From Clostridium sp. KNHs214 (GTDB taxonomy: Bacteria > Bacillota > Clostridia > Clostridiales > Clostridiaceae), in contig NZ_JQMW01000013.1 in the NCBI RefSeq assembly GCF_000744935.1, positions 372,001-436,000 of the forward strand: DNA of 64,000 nt. The letters run 5' to 3'. Under the pieces are notes generated by a model, which did no database searches, was not told the origin of the DNA, and saw nothing but the letters and a program-made list of their open reading frames with translations. The position numbers and the translations under genes were made by a program. Shown here piece after piece: positions 63,691-64,000 of the stretch (its first letter is position 1; each line of letters begins with the position of its first letter).

Positions 63691-64000
63691 CTAAGAATTT
63701 TTCTTATGATATTCATTCAGTTTTTCATTCTCTATTATTTCTAATAACTTTTCCTTTCTTAACAAAACCAATATTGGTATTAAATATATAATATAACTAA
63801 TAAAATTTACGTAGCTGTAACTGTTTATTTGATTGATAACTGAATTAGTTCCAAATAATCCAGATCCTATCAAAGAACTGAAATCCATAAAAGCATGAAG
63901 AATAACCACTACCCATATATTTCTTGTTCTTAAGTAAATAGTAGCAATTAATGCTCCAAGAACTGCAGCTCCCACTGCTTGTATGAATGAACTTTTAATA
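63691..64000 (-). CDS. CPBP-family intramembrane protease, amino end outside the window
   Basis: The reading frame is open to the right edge. The visible 103 residues have the carboxyl-terminal half of a CPBP domain: AAVLGALIATIYLRTRNIWV, VVILHAFMDFSS (the conserved histidine) and further helices (NFISYIIYLIPILVLLR). The EExxxR motif would lie beyond the edge. It is the second CPBP gene in the window. Confidence 0.8.
   Translation of the reverse strand, partial: IKSSFIQAVGAAVLGALIATIYLRTRNIWVVVILHAFMDFSSLIGSGLFGTNSVINQINSYSYVNFISYIIYLIPILVLLRKEKLLEIIENEKLNEYHKKNS

Overview
The window is AT-rich DNA from an anaerobic, endospore-forming Firmicute, most likely a Clostridium. This rests on gene content, not on a database search. 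The indicators are an oxygen-sensitive class III ribonucleotide reductase (nrdDG), a rubredoxin-first (reverse) rubrerythrin, spore genes (spmA, spmB, an sspH-type SASP, a CotF-like coat protein), T-box control of ileS and metG, strong GGAGG ribosome sites and several TTG/GTG starts. No tRNA, rRNA, CRISPR array, phage module or integrase was seen.

Layout. 1-9 kb: a 5'-truncated RHS/YD-repeat gene that runs off the left edge, ileS with its T-box leader, a CPBP protease and a coat protein. 9-14.3 kb: a PqqD-like/OPT-transporter pair and, beside it, a decayed second copy of the same pair. A hairpin-ended element (U1), a nested fold-back and a group I intron core lie between them. 14.3-34.6 kb: nrdDG, a DUF3048 lipoprotein, DegV, a ClC channel, Mrp, a MacAB-like efflux set, lgt with surface-protein genes, then the housekeeping run tatD-yabE-rnmV-ksgA and a ferredoxin-type DUF362 protein. 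34.6-37.3 kb: element U2 with three cargo genes. 37.3-47.4 kb: a DUF445 gene, a selenium/sulfur-trafficking set (yedE, yedF/tusA, DUF3343, cysteine desulfurase-like), metG with its T-box and a MATE exporter. 47.4-56.4 kb: elements U3 and U4 around a LUD protein, an ABC-2 exporter, spmAB and a methyltransferase. 56.4-64 kb: iron alcohol dehydrogenase, sspH, a HAD phosphatase, an intact ISAs1-type IS, rubrerythrin, cstA and a second CPBP protease cut by the right edge.

The most unusual content is a family of four related elements (U1 11569-12579, U2 34615-37310, U3 47401-48576, U4 54686-56435). Each has long terminal inverted repeats, and each terminal repeat is itself a roughly 230-nt imperfect hairpin. 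Four stem sequence types are seen. They differ strongly in sequence yet keep base pairing and keep the same internal-loop motifs, a covariation pattern that implies selection on folded DNA or RNA. U1 and U2 are nearly identical in their interior but carry different hairpin types at the adjoining end. At four boundaries the stop codon of the neighbouring gene is the first three bases of the element. None of the four encodes a transposase of its own; U2 carries cargo genes and U4 carries an internally deleted IS4-family relic. I do not recognise this family. It looks like a non-autonomous, cargo-capable mobile element mobilised in trans.

Four smaller dispersed fold-back repeat families (A, B-independent; C; D; and the 12.7-13.1 kb fold-back) sit between genes, including one inside the ileS leader. 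The IS at 58957-60345 lies in the terminator of the rubrerythrin gene with a 10-bp target duplication. Together these show a locus heavily reshaped by small mobile DNA around otherwise conserved core genes.
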